33,725 nt of DNA from Thermodesulfobacteriota bacterium (GTDB lineage Bacteria > Desulfobacterota > WTBG01 > CAIYCZ01 > CAIRTM01): NCBI GenBank assembly GCA_028282925.1, contig JANQGV010000105.1, positions 1 through 33,725 of the forward strand, read 5' to 3'. Shown piece after piece: positions 8,191-15,380 of the stretch (within the stretch, counting starts at the first letter, position 1; the number at the start of each line of letters is the position of its first letter). The position numbers were made by a program, and so were the translations under genes. The notes beneath the pieces are model-generated. The model saw only the letters and a list, made by a program, of their open reading frames with translations. It did not search any database and was not told the origin of the DNA.

Positions 8191-9102
8191 ATGAAAGAAA
8201 AGATCCTGATTGTTGATGACGACAAATACATCTCTCTCCTGCTGTACAATTTTCTTGATGATGAAGGCTACATCTGTGAAACTGCTGAAAACGGTCTTGA
8301 AGCGCTTGAGAAGGTGAGCAAAGGCAGTCAGTATGATATGGTGCTTCTCGATTTTGTTATGCCGAAAATGAACGGCCTTGAGTTTCTTGCCGCTGTGCGT
8401 GAAATAAACTCCAAGCTGCCGGTTATGATGATCAGCGGGTACCGGACCCGTGAAAACACCCTGGAAGCCTTGAAGCTTGGAGCCATAGGCTTTATCAAAA
8501 AACCGTTCAGCCTGAACGATGTCTTAAAAAATCTGCGGCTGGTATTCAACACGTCCCGGAATAAAAAAGAACTCGGCCCCATAATACCGTATCTAAAAAG
8601 CGGCAGTATGGAGTTTGTGTTTAAAACAGGAGACATTGAGCCGGACAAGGTTTCCCTGTATCTGGCAACGCACCTGGGTGAAATGGGTTTTATCGAGGGC
8701 CGGCGTATCAGCACCGTGGCCCTGGCCTTTAACGAAGTGCTCACCAACGCCATTGAGCACGGCAACCTGGAGCTGCCGGTTAACTACTTTCTTGAAAACC
8801 CCGGCAGTGAAGAGCGCGAATCCGTATCGGACCTTAAAAACGAACGGCTGACCGACCCGACCTATGCCGATAAAAATATTATCGTGAAGTACCTCTTTCA
8901 CAATGACGAGACCGAGGTAACCATTATCGACGAGGGGGCCGGATTCGATATATCCTCAGTGGTGAACTTTCTGGCCGGTGATGAAGTGTCCGACGCTGAA
9001 GGCTGCGGCAGGGGGCTTATCCTGCTCAAGTATGCCGTGGATGAGGTACGGTTCAACGAAAAGGGTAATGAAGTTACGCTGTGTGTGAAAACAACGGATT
9101 AA
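8191..9102 (+). CDS. Response regulator fused to an RsbW-like HATPase domain
   Basis: 303 residues in two modules. Residues 1-120 are a receiver domain with acidic pocket D10-D11, phospho-acceptor D54 (LLDFVMPKM), switch S82 and the conserved KKP at 103-105. Residues ~145-303 are a compact HATPase of the anti-sigma-factor (RsbW/SpoIIAB) type: N-box AFNEVLTNAIEHG (179-191), G1 box IIDEGAGF (245-252) and G2 box GCGRGLILL (271-279). There is no HisKA dimerisation domain and no phosphorylatable histidine, so this is not a sensor kinase. The known analogue is an ATPase that binds or phosphorylates an anti-sigma antagonist under receiver control. The region at ~196-232 is a loop-like insertion between N and G1 boxes. 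No sigma factor, STAS or PP2C gene is adjacent. An AAGGGG sequence precedes the ATG by about ten bases. Confidence 0.9.
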   Translation: MKEKILIVDDDKYISLLLYNFLDDEGYICETAENGLEALEKVSKGSQYDMVLLDFVMPKMNGLEFLAAVREINSKLPVMMISGYRTRENTLEALKLGAIGFIKKPFSLNDVLKNLRLVFNTSRNKKELGPIIPYLKSGSMEFVFKTGDIEPDKVSLYLATHLGEMGFIEGRRISTVALAFNEVLTNAIEHGNLELPVNYFLENPGSEERESVSDLKNERLTDPTYADKNIIVKYLFHNDETEVTIIDEGAGFDISSVVNFLAGDEVSDAEGCGRGLILLKYAVDEVRFNEKGNEVTLCVKTTD

Positions 9103-9108
9103 CCCCGG

Positions 9109-9198
9109 AAGGCTGTCTGATAACATCCATCTATCCCGTTCGTATCGGGATTGCCCTTACCCTTCGCGAGGTGTATCTGAACCTTCTCAAACAGTCTT
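9109..9198. repeat. Short terminal-inverted-repeat element, copy A
   Basis: A 90-bp unit between the convergent ends of the response-regulator gene and the permease gene. The left end (9109-9126, AAGGCTGTCTGATAACAT) matches the reverse complement of the right end (9181-9198) at about 13 of 18 positions. Its first 23 bases from 9110 agree with the left end of copy B (24124 onward) at 20 of 23 positions, and the right ends also align (TGTxTCTGAAC-x-TTCTC). Inside is a hairpin ATCCCG (9133-9138)/CGGGAT (9146-9151). It carries no coding potential and looks like a small non-autonomous repeat; copy A is shorter than copy B. Confidence 0.65.
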
Positions 9199-9230
9199 CT
9201 GGGTCCGGTTGATTCGCAGGTTTTTTGCCC

Positions 9231-10070
9231 TTACTTTTTGAAGCGCGGATCAAGGGCGTCCCGCAGGCCCTCCCCAAGAAGATTATAGCCGAGCACGGTA
9301 ATCAGAATAGCCAGCCCCGGGAAAAGGGATATCCACCAGGCGATTTCAATATTGGCTTTACCTTCGGTCAAAATGTTGCCCCAACTCGGCACCGGCGGCT
9401 GTACCCCCAGCCCCAGAAAACTCAACGCGCTTTCCAGTAAGACCGCTGCACCGACTCCCAGAATAGCTGAAACAAAAACCGGGGCCATTGCATTGGGCAG
9501 GATATGCAGGAATATGATACGTGCGTCACTGGCCCCTGATGCCCGGGCCGCCAGCACATATTCACGCTGTTTGAGCGAAAGAAATTCGGCCCGTACCAGC
9601 CGGGCAACCCCCATCCAACTCGTCAGCCCGATGATGATCATGATGTTCCAGATACTGGGGCCCACAAAGGCGATAACCGTCAGAATGAGGAAAAAGGTGG
9701 GGAAGCAGAGCATGATATCCACAAAGCGCATAATAACCGAATCAATCCACCTGCCGTAATAGCCCGCCAACGACCCGACCAGAATGCCGATAAGTGTTGA
9801 AATACCCACGGCCACGAAACCGACCGCCAGTGAAATTCGGGCCCCCCACAGCATTCTGCTGAAAATATCGCGTCCAAGATCATCGGTACCGCACAGGTGC
9901 TTCAGCCCCGGCGGAACAAGCATTTCCTGGACGTTGATTTCACGGTAATCATAGGGAGCGATAACCGGGGCCAGTACGGCAACCAGGAAGAACAGGGATA
10001 CGATAATCAGGCCGGTAACGGCAAGCCGGTTTTTTTTAATTGTTGTAAATACTGATTGCTGTTCCAGCAT
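9231..10070 (-). CDS. OppC/DppC-family peptide ABC transporter permease
   Basis: 279 residues. One of two inner-membrane permeases of an oligopeptide/dipeptide-type importer. An OppC-type N-terminal helix (about residues 17-37) precedes a periplasmic loop containing CGTDDLGRDIFSRMLWGAR, the signature of this subfamily. The binding-protein-dependent permease domain then has further membrane helices and the EAA loop EYVLAARASGASDARIIFLH (~168-187), which contacts the ATPase. It starts three bases after the stop of the partner permease, so the two are translationally coupled. It is the last gene of the operon: no OppD/OppF ATPase follows, the next element being a repeat and a convergent gene. 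Confidence 0.94.
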   Translation of the reverse strand: MLEQQSVFTTIKKNRLAVTGLIIVSLFFLVAVLAPVIAPYDYREINVQEMLVPPGLKHLCGTDDLGRDIFSRMLWGARISLAVGFVAVGISTLIGILVGSLAGYYGRWIDSVIMRFVDIMLCFPTFFLILTVIAFVGPSIWNIMIIIGLTSWMGVARLVRAEFLSLKQREYVLAARASGASDARIIFLHILPNAMAPVFVSAILGVGAAVLLESALSFLGLGVQPPVPSWGNILTEGKANIEIAWWISLFPGLAILITVLGYNLLGEGLRDALDPRFKK

Positions 10071-10073
10071 AAC

Positions 10074-11072
10074 CTATTTTGTCCTTATGCGCGGGTCGGC
10101 AAGGGCATAGCACATATCCGCAACAAGATTGCCGGCCAGAGTCAGTATTGATGAAATCACCAGCAGTCCCATGACAACCGGGTAGTCCCTCCCCATAATA
10201 GCCTGGAACGAGAGCTGGCCCATGCCGGGAATACCGAATATTTGTTCAAATATAATCGAGCCGCTGATAAGCCCGGGTATGGAGAGACCCAGGATAGTGA
10301 TTAAAGGCAGCAACGCATTGCGCAGGGCATGCTTAAAAATGACCGTTTTTTCCGCAAGGCCTTTTGCCCGTGCGGTTGTAACGTAGTCGTTGCGGATGGC
10401 TTCCAGCATACTCGACCGCATGTAGCGTGACATGCCGGCAATGCCGCCGAATGCGGATATGAAAACAGGCAGAATCAAGTGGTGGGCGCGGTCGAACATC
10501 TGGGCGGTAAAACCAAGTCCGTCGTAGCCGATACTTTTAATGCCGGAAATAGGCAGCCATCCGAGGTTGATGCTGAACAAAATGATCAGAAGCAGGGCCA
10601 GCCAGAAGGCAGGGGTGGCAAAACCGACAAATACGAAAACAGTGGTAATACGGTCGAAAAAGGAGTAGGGTTTCACGGCCGAGTACACCCCTATGGGAAT
10701 AGCGCATGACAGGATCAACAGCATTGATAAAACATTTATTATCAGGGTTACCATCAAACGTCGGTCAAGAATCGGAACACCTCTGTCCCAGATTTTAACG
10801 ATCACCGGCCGTGAATCGGTGGAAAAGGAATTGCCGAAATCGAATCTAACGATTCTTTTCAGCCAGGACAGATACTGCACATGCAGTGGTTTGTCCAGAC
10901 CGTAATACTGTTCCAGCCTCTGACGTGCTTCAGGGGTCATTTTGGGGTTGAGCTCTGAAAGTTTGTCGGTCGGCTTGCCGGGGGCAAGGTGGATGATGCA
11001 GAACGACAAAACGGTAACCCCCAGAACTACCGGTATCATGGTAAGTAGTCGTTTCAGCATATACAGAATCAT
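10074..11072 (-). CDS. OppB/DppB-family peptide ABC transporter permease
   Basis: 332 residues. Standard OppB architecture: N-terminal helix (about 8-28), a periplasmic region with [18 protein letters not shown], then the permease domain with the EAA loop [20 protein letters not shown] (~225-244), ending [10 protein letters not shown]. It forms the membrane channel with the OppC-type protein encoded next. Its start codon follows TGAGG by seven bases; that TGA is the stop codon of the binding-protein gene, so translation is coupled. Substrate is not certain, since this family also carries nickel, opines and glycosides. Confidence 0.94.
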   Translation of the reverse strand: MILYMLKRLLTMIPVVLGVTVLSFCIIHLAPGKPTDKLSELNPKMTPEARQRLEQYYGLDKPLHVQYLSWLKRIVRFDFGNSFSTDSRPVIVKIWDRGVPILDRRLMVTLIINVLSMLLILSCAIPIGVYSAVKPYSFFDRITTVFVFVGFATPAFWLALLLIILFSINLGWLPISGIKSIGYDGLGFTAQMFDRAHHLILPVFISAFGGIAGMSRYMRSSMLEAIRNDYVTTARAKGLAEKTVIFKHALRNALLPLITILGLSIPGLISGSIIFEQIFGIPGMGQLSFQAIMGRDYPVVMGLLVISSILTLAGNLVADMCYALADPRIRTK

Positions 11073-11081
11073 AGGTTTTCC

Positions 11082-12689
11082 TCAGGGCAGCAGCCGGTGC
11101 TTTTGACGGTCGGCCGGGACATACCATTTTTCCAGATTGTAGCTTATGCCGATGGGTGTCGGCTGTATGTTTTTAAAACGGTTGTGTATTATGGGCAGAG
11201 CATACGGGACATACAGGAAGATATAGGGCACCTCTTCGGCCAGTATTTCCTGAAAGCGATTGTATATTTTTTTGCGTTTCTTTATATCGAAAATACGACG
11301 CCCTTTTTCAAGCAACTCATCAACTTCCTGATTTTTATAGGTAATAAAGTTGAGTTCCCTTTCTGCGGTTTTACTGCTGTGCCATATGTCATACTGATCG
11401 GGATCGAGCCCGATGCCCCAGCCCATAATAACAGCATGAAACCGACGTTTGTCGAGAAACTCATTCAGAAACGTTGCCCACTCCAGCACCCGTATATCTA
11501 TCTTAATGCCGATCTTTTCAAGCCGCCACTGTATGATGGTAGCGGTTTTCAGACGCAGGGGATTGCCCATGTTGGTATGGATGGTGAACTCAAACGGACG
11601 GCCGTCCCGGTCCAGCACCCCGTCGCCGTCGGTGTCGGTCCAGCCTGCTTCGGCAAGCAGGCTGCGAGCCCGGTCGGGATTGAAGGGGTGTTTTTGTACA
11701 TCGGGGTTGTAGGGCCAGGTGCCGGGCACAAAAGGTCCGGTCGCTTCTCTGCCGAGACCGAGAAGCACCCCGTCGATCAACTCCTGTTTATTGACGGCAT
11801 GGGCTATGGCCTGCCTGACTCTCTTGTCCTGGAACCAGGGATGCTTTAAATTGAACCCGAGATAGGTGTAGGTGAATGATGGGTATTTGTATTTGTTGTA
11901 ATTGTTTTTAAAATAATCGGTTTGGGTTTGCCGGGTGTATTGCATGGGTGTCAGAGGCATATAGTCAATGGCGCCGGACTGCAGTTCAAGGAACATGGTT
12001 CCCTGGTCGGGGATGAAACGAATAATGTACTGATTAAGATAGGGGCGACCGTCATAATAGGTCGGATTTGCGTCAAGGACGATTTTTTCACCCGGTGCCC
12101 ACGTTCTGAAGGTGAAAGGGCCAAGGCCTATCGGCTTGCGGCTGAGGCTGCTTTCGGTAATTTTTTTCTCTTCAAGAAGGTGCCTGGGCAGCACAACGAT
12201 ATTACCCCAACTACCCAGGGCCGGAGCAAAGGGTTTATCATACGTTACTTTAAACGTGTGGGAATCAAGGACTTCAGCTTTTTTGACCTGTAAATAATCG
12301 CCGGCATAGGCAGTCGGTGTGGCAGGGTCGCAAATGGTGTTGAAGCCGTACAGTACGTCCTCGGCCGTAAAAGGGGTGCCGTCCTCCCACTGCACGTCTT
12401 CTCTGAGATGGAATGTGATGGAAAGTCCGTCATCGGTAATGTCCCACGAACGGGCCAGATCACCGATCAGACTGAGGTCGGTATCGTATTTTACAAGACC
12501 TTGATACACAAGACCACTGACATCATGGGAGGGGCGGTCGGAGGCAAGCATCGGTATAAGATTGCTTGGTTCCCCGATACTGCCGACAATGAGTGCATCG
12601 CCGTAAGCAGGCTCGTCGGCGGCAATGCTTCCTGAATGAAAAAGGAGTATAAATATATGTAAGGCAAACAATAAAGGTACGTGTTTCAT
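11082..12689 (-). CDS. Periplasmic solute-binding protein, family 5 (peptide type)
   Basis: 535 residues. A signal peptide (hydrophobic core at about 5-20, likely cut after SIA at ~23) exports it. It has no lipobox cysteine, so it is a soluble periplasmic protein in a Gram-negative cell. SBP_bac_5 features are GEPSNLIPML (~38-47), YQGLVKYD (~62-69), WEDGTPFTAEDVLYGF (~100-115) and the VRQAIAHAVNKQELI block (~293-307). GWTDTDGDGVLDRDG (~346-360) is the Ca-loop-like segment common in this family. It should hand oligopeptides to the permeases encoded downstream. No Shine-Dalgarno precedes the ATG; instead a terminator-like hairpin and U-run end 13 bases upstream, so expression may depend on read-through, attenuation or a leaderless start. 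Confidence 0.94.
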   Translation of the reverse strand: MKHVPLLFALHIFILLFHSGSIAADEPAYGDALIVGSIGEPSNLIPMLASDRPSHDVSGLVYQGLVKYDTDLSLIGDLARSWDITDDGLSITFHLREDVQWEDGTPFTAEDVLYGFNTICDPATPTAYAGDYLQVKKAEVLDSHTFKVTYDKPFAPALGSWGNIVVLPRHLLEEKKITESSLSRKPIGLGPFTFRTWAPGEKIVLDANPTYYDGRPYLNQYIIRFIPDQGTMFLELQSGAIDYMPLTPMQYTRQTQTDYFKNNYNKYKYPSFTYTYLGFNLKHPWFQDKRVRQAIAHAVNKQELIDGVLLGLGREATGPFVPGTWPYNPDVQKHPFNPDRARSLLAEAGWTDTDGDGVLDRDGRPFEFTIHTNMGNPLRLKTATIIQWRLEKIGIKIDIRVLEWATFLNEFLDKRRFHAVIMGWGIGLDPDQYDIWHSSKTAERELNFITYKNQEVDELLEKGRRIFDIKKRKKIYNRFQEILAEEVPYIFLYVPYALPIIHNRFKNIQPTPIGISYNLEKWYVPADRQKHRLLP

Positions 12690-12701
12690 AATGCGTAGTA
12701 T

Positions 12702-12736
12702 GAAAAAATACCCTGTACGGTACTACCGGTACAGGG
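12702..12736 (-). terminator. Intrinsic terminator or attenuator ahead of the binding-protein gene
   Basis: On the minus strand, arms CCCTGTACCGGTA and TACCGTACAGGG (12736-12711, one bulged base) are followed at once by TATTTTTT (12710-12703). This is a canonical factor-independent terminator for the upstream AMMECR1-family gene. It ends only 13 bases before the ATG of the transporter binding-protein gene. Confidence 0.75.
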
Positions 12737-12776
12737 TTGTATGGTATGTGTTTCTTTATATATCCTGTATTCCGGG

Positions 12777-13346
12777 TTATGAGAAAACATCAGCGGAAAA
12801 GATGAAAATTTTTGTATCGGCATCCTTCCAGGCTCCGGGCGGCAGCCCGGCTTTCATGCAGGTATGGTCGAGAAACGTGTCACGATCCCAGCCGTATTCC
12901 GTTGCGACCTGGGGCAGCAGAAGACCTGAAAAGGCGCCCTTGTTCAACATGATGCCGTGTTTGCCGACTTCGATTTCGTCAACGTCGGTGATTTCCTTAA
13001 AAGGAGTCAGCACTGAAATTTCTATATCAAGATCGTCAAGTTCATCGGCAGCCAGGGGATCAAAGCGGGGGTCCTGGAACGCCGCGGATAGAGCCATTTC
13101 CTGAATGGTTTGAAAGAGCGGCTTTACCGCCTGAATATAGCCGATGCAACCCCGGAGATGGCCCTTGCGATGCAGTGAAACGAATGCCCCGCGATTTTCC
13201 CTGAGCGTGTCTGTTTCCGGTGTACCCTCGCGGGAAGCCGTCCCCTTGATACGGGATTCAATGGTGGAGCGTGCAAGTTCGAGCAGTATCTTTTTTTCAT
13301 CATCGGTGAGTCCGAGATCAATCCCTGCCTTGCGTTTTTTTTCCAT
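12777..13346 (-). CDS. AMMECR1-domain protein (AmmeMemoRadiSam system protein A type)
   Basis: 189 residues covering one AMMECR1 domain. The hallmark block HLRGCIGYI lies at about 62-70, with AFQDPRFDPL (~89-98), EIEVGKHGIML and the C-terminal LLLPQVATEYGWDRDTFL (~142-159). The domain is universal in archaea and eukaryotes and scattered in bacteria; its biochemical activity is not established. In bacteria it is often found with Memo and radical-SAM partners, alone or fused; neither partner is in this window. The ATG follows AGAGG by eight bases. Transcription probably ends at the terminator at 12736-12702 rather than running freely into the peptide transporter operon. Confidence 0.9.
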   Translation of the reverse strand: MEKKRKAGIDLGLTDDEKKILLELARSTIESRIKGTASREGTPETDTLRENRGAFVSLHRKGHLRGCIGYIQAVKPLFQTIQEMALSAAFQDPRFDPLAADELDDLDIEISVLTPFKEITDVDEIEVGKHGIMLNKGAFSGLLLPQVATEYGWDRDTFLDHTCMKAGLPPGAWKDADTKIFIFSADVFS

Positions 13347-13591
13347 GTGAAAGCCTCTGGTTGTTGTATATGCTTTCAGCTATTAAAAACGTAATTTATT
13401 TCTACAGTCAAGCCTTTTTTGGCTGATACGATGGTGGTACTGTTTACAACCGGTTTGCCATGGGTGTGGTGAAGCTGATTTGTGGTCGATTTATCTTTAC
13501 AGGATATATATCTATGCTTTATTTTCTGAAAGAAAGTAAGTTTCATCAATTCCAGAATGATGATTTAGTTGTGGTCTGGGGAACACACAGG

Positions 13592-14362
13592 ATGCTGGGA
13601 GCAATTGCCGGAGACATTATCGGATCGGTGTATGAATGGTACAACGTTAAAACAACGGATTTTCCGCTTTTTACCGCCTATTCACGTTTCACCGACGACA
13701 CTGTTTTAACCATTGCCACTGCATGCGCGATTCTGAATGGAACAGGGTATGAAAAAGCGTTTAAAACGTTCGGCCTGAAATATCCTGATGCGGGCTATGG
13801 CGGTTATTTTCAAAGGTGGCTTTTGTCGTCGGAATCCAGGCCCTATAACAGCTGGGGAAATGGGTCCGCCATGAGGGTGAGTCCCATTGGATTTGCATAT
13901 GATTCAGTTGAAGCAGTGCTTCGTGAAGCCCGCAAAAGTGCTGAACCCACGCATAATCACCCTGAAGGCATTAAAGGTGCTCAGGCCACGGCACTCGCCG
14001 TTTTTCGGGCCCGGAACGGTTCGACAAAGAATGATATTTTAGAAGAAATATCAGATAATTTTGGCTATGTATTTGACAAAACACTTGATGAAATACGGCC
14101 CGCTTACAGCTTTGATGTTTCCTGCGCCGGAACGGTGCCTCAGGCCCTGACCGCCTTCCTTGAGTCCAATTCCTATGAAGATGCAATCAGAAAGGCCGTT
14201 TCTCTGGGCGGTGACAGTGACACCATTGCCTGCATTACCGGTGGCATTGCCCATGCCTTTTACAATGAAATACCTGAAGAAATAGAGACGGAAGTGTGTA
14301 AACGTCTGCCTGAAGAGTTGCATGCACTTGTGCAGGAATTCAGGGACAGGTTTAGGTGTTAG
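13592..14362 (+). CDS. ADP-ribosylglycohydrolase (DraG/ARH family)
   Basis: 256 residues from ATG 13592, where family members normally begin (MLGAIAGDIIGSVYEW). The frame is open upstream, and ATG 13514 or GTG/ATG starts near 13460 are possible. Metal-binding motifs are present: TDDT at 34-37 and GGDSDT at 206-211, which bind two Mg ions in DraG/ARH3 folds, and HNHPEGIKGA (121-130). The predicted activity is hydrolysis of ADP-ribose from protein or a small molecule. No ADP-ribosyltransferase (DraT), nitrogenase gene or toxin partner is adjacent, so the substrate is open. It is the first plus-strand gene after the AMMECR1 gene, divergent by 245 bp; that spacer shows only a short 7-bp inverted repeat. 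Confidence 0.88.
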   Translation: MLGAIAGDIIGSVYEWYNVKTTDFPLFTAYSRFTDDTVLTIATACAILNGTGYEKAFKTFGLKYPDAGYGGYFQRWLLSSESRPYNSWGNGSAMRVSPIGFAYDSVEAVLREARKSAEPTHNHPEGIKGAQATALAVFRARNGSTKNDILEEISDNFGYVFDKTLDEIRPAYSFDVSCAGTVPQALTAFLESNSYEDAIRKAVSLGGDSDTIACITGGIAHAFYNEIPEEIETEVCKRLPEELHALVQEFRDRFRC

Positions 14363-14431
14363 AGCCGAAAAAATAGTTGTTTTTATCATCGAAACCCTTG
14401 AAATATGCTTAACAAGTACAGGGTTTGCGCC

Positions 14432-14448
14432 GACTATACTGTATAGTC
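14432..14448. promoter_or_regulatory. 17-bp perfect palindrome upstream of the HDOD operon
   Basis: GACTATAC-T-GTATAGTC is perfectly symmetric and contains the -10-like hexamer TATACT (14435-14440). It lies 27 bases before the HDOD start codon. It could be an operator for a dimeric regulator covering the promoter. A stem of seven pairs with a three-base loop followed by ATTTT is also possible, which would make it a weak terminator for the preceding gene. Confidence 0.5.
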
Positions 14449-14475
14449 ATTTTCCGAAACAGTTATTACCATTTT

Positions 14476-15369
14476 ATGAGCTGCCCTATGACCGAATTTG
14501 ATTTCAGCACTGAAAAAAAACCCCCCTTGTCTCAGGTAATTGAAAAACTCGGTGAAGTTTCCACGTTGCCCCAGGTGTTGCAGAGAATACTGCAGGTCAC
14601 TTCTGACCCCAACGCCGGGGCTTCTGATCTGCAGGATATTTTACGTGTAGATCCGGCTTTAACGGCAAAGATTCTAAAAGTTGCAAACTCCGCCTACTAC
14701 GGTCTCAGCCAGAAAGTGGTTGATATGAAAAAGGCCGTTGTTTTTCTCGGTTTTAAAACGGTTAAAAACCTGGCTGTTGCAGCCTCTGTATGCGATCTTT
14801 TTAAATCCGAAGAGAATATCAATGATTATTCCCGGAAAGAGCTCTGGAAGCACTCCGTGGTGGTAGCCATTTGTGCCAAATCAATAGCCCTGCGGGCCGG
14901 ACTGAAAATTTCTGAAGAGGTGTTTACCGCCGCCATCATGCATGACATCGGTATAGTGATGGAAGATCAGTTTTTCAACAAAGATTTTGCCCGTGTTCTG
15001 CAGGACCCGCGGCTTGAAACAGAGGGGATGCCCTTTGTTGAAAAGGAGGTATTCGGTTTCGACCATGCTCAACTTGGAGAGCGTGTAGCCGAACACTGGA
15101 AAATTCCCAAAGAGATTTCACGCATTATCGCTTCTCATCATCAGCCCCGTTCCGCACCTGAAGACCATACGTTGCAGGCCGCTATCGTGTTTCTGGCAAA
15201 TGTTATCTGTAATGCAAAAAAGGCCGGCTATGCCGTTCGACAAAAAATCAACCGTGAAGATATAGATTTTGTTCTAAAACATCTCAATTTTGAGAAAGAC
15301 GATGTTGCAGTTATCGTGGAAGAGATGAACAGCGAAATCTCCATGGCCAAAGATTTATTCATTATTTAG
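14476..15369 (+). CDS. HDOD-domain signalling protein
   Basis: 297 residues from ATG 14476 (ATG 14488 is an alternative; neither has a strong Shine-Dalgarno). The HDOD domain fills residues ~20-240: STLPQVLQRIL, DPALTAKILKVANSAYYG (~58-75) and the helix-rich core with AAIMHDIGI (~155-163). HDOD proteins are HD-fold relatives that lack a full metal-binding set and act as non-catalytic adaptors in signalling and c-di-GMP-linked behaviours. The gene is followed after 11 bp by a hybrid histidine kinase, and they probably form one operon with the Hpt gene. Its likely job is an output or modulator arm of that phosphorelay; this is inferred from the neighbourhood. Confidence 0.9.
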   Translation: MSCPMTEFDFSTEKKPPLSQVIEKLGEVSTLPQVLQRILQVTSDPNAGASDLQDILRVDPALTAKILKVANSAYYGLSQKVVDMKKAVVFLGFKTVKNLAVAASVCDLFKSEENINDYSRKELWKHSVVVAICAKSIALRAGLKISEEVFTAAIMHDIGIVMEDQFFNKDFARVLQDPRLETEGMPFVEKEVFGFDHAQLGERVAEHWKIPKEISRIIASHHQPRSAPEDHTLQAAIVFLANVICNAKKAGYAVRQKINREDIDFVLKHLNFEKDDVAVIVEEMNSEISMAKDLFII

Positions 15370-15380
15370 GGGTTATTGCA

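Noticed and set aside
13592-14362. Toxin-antitoxin or DraT-DraG pairing for the ADP-ribosylglycohydrolase
   Set aside because: No ADP-ribosyltransferase or nitrogenase gene is adjacent on either side.
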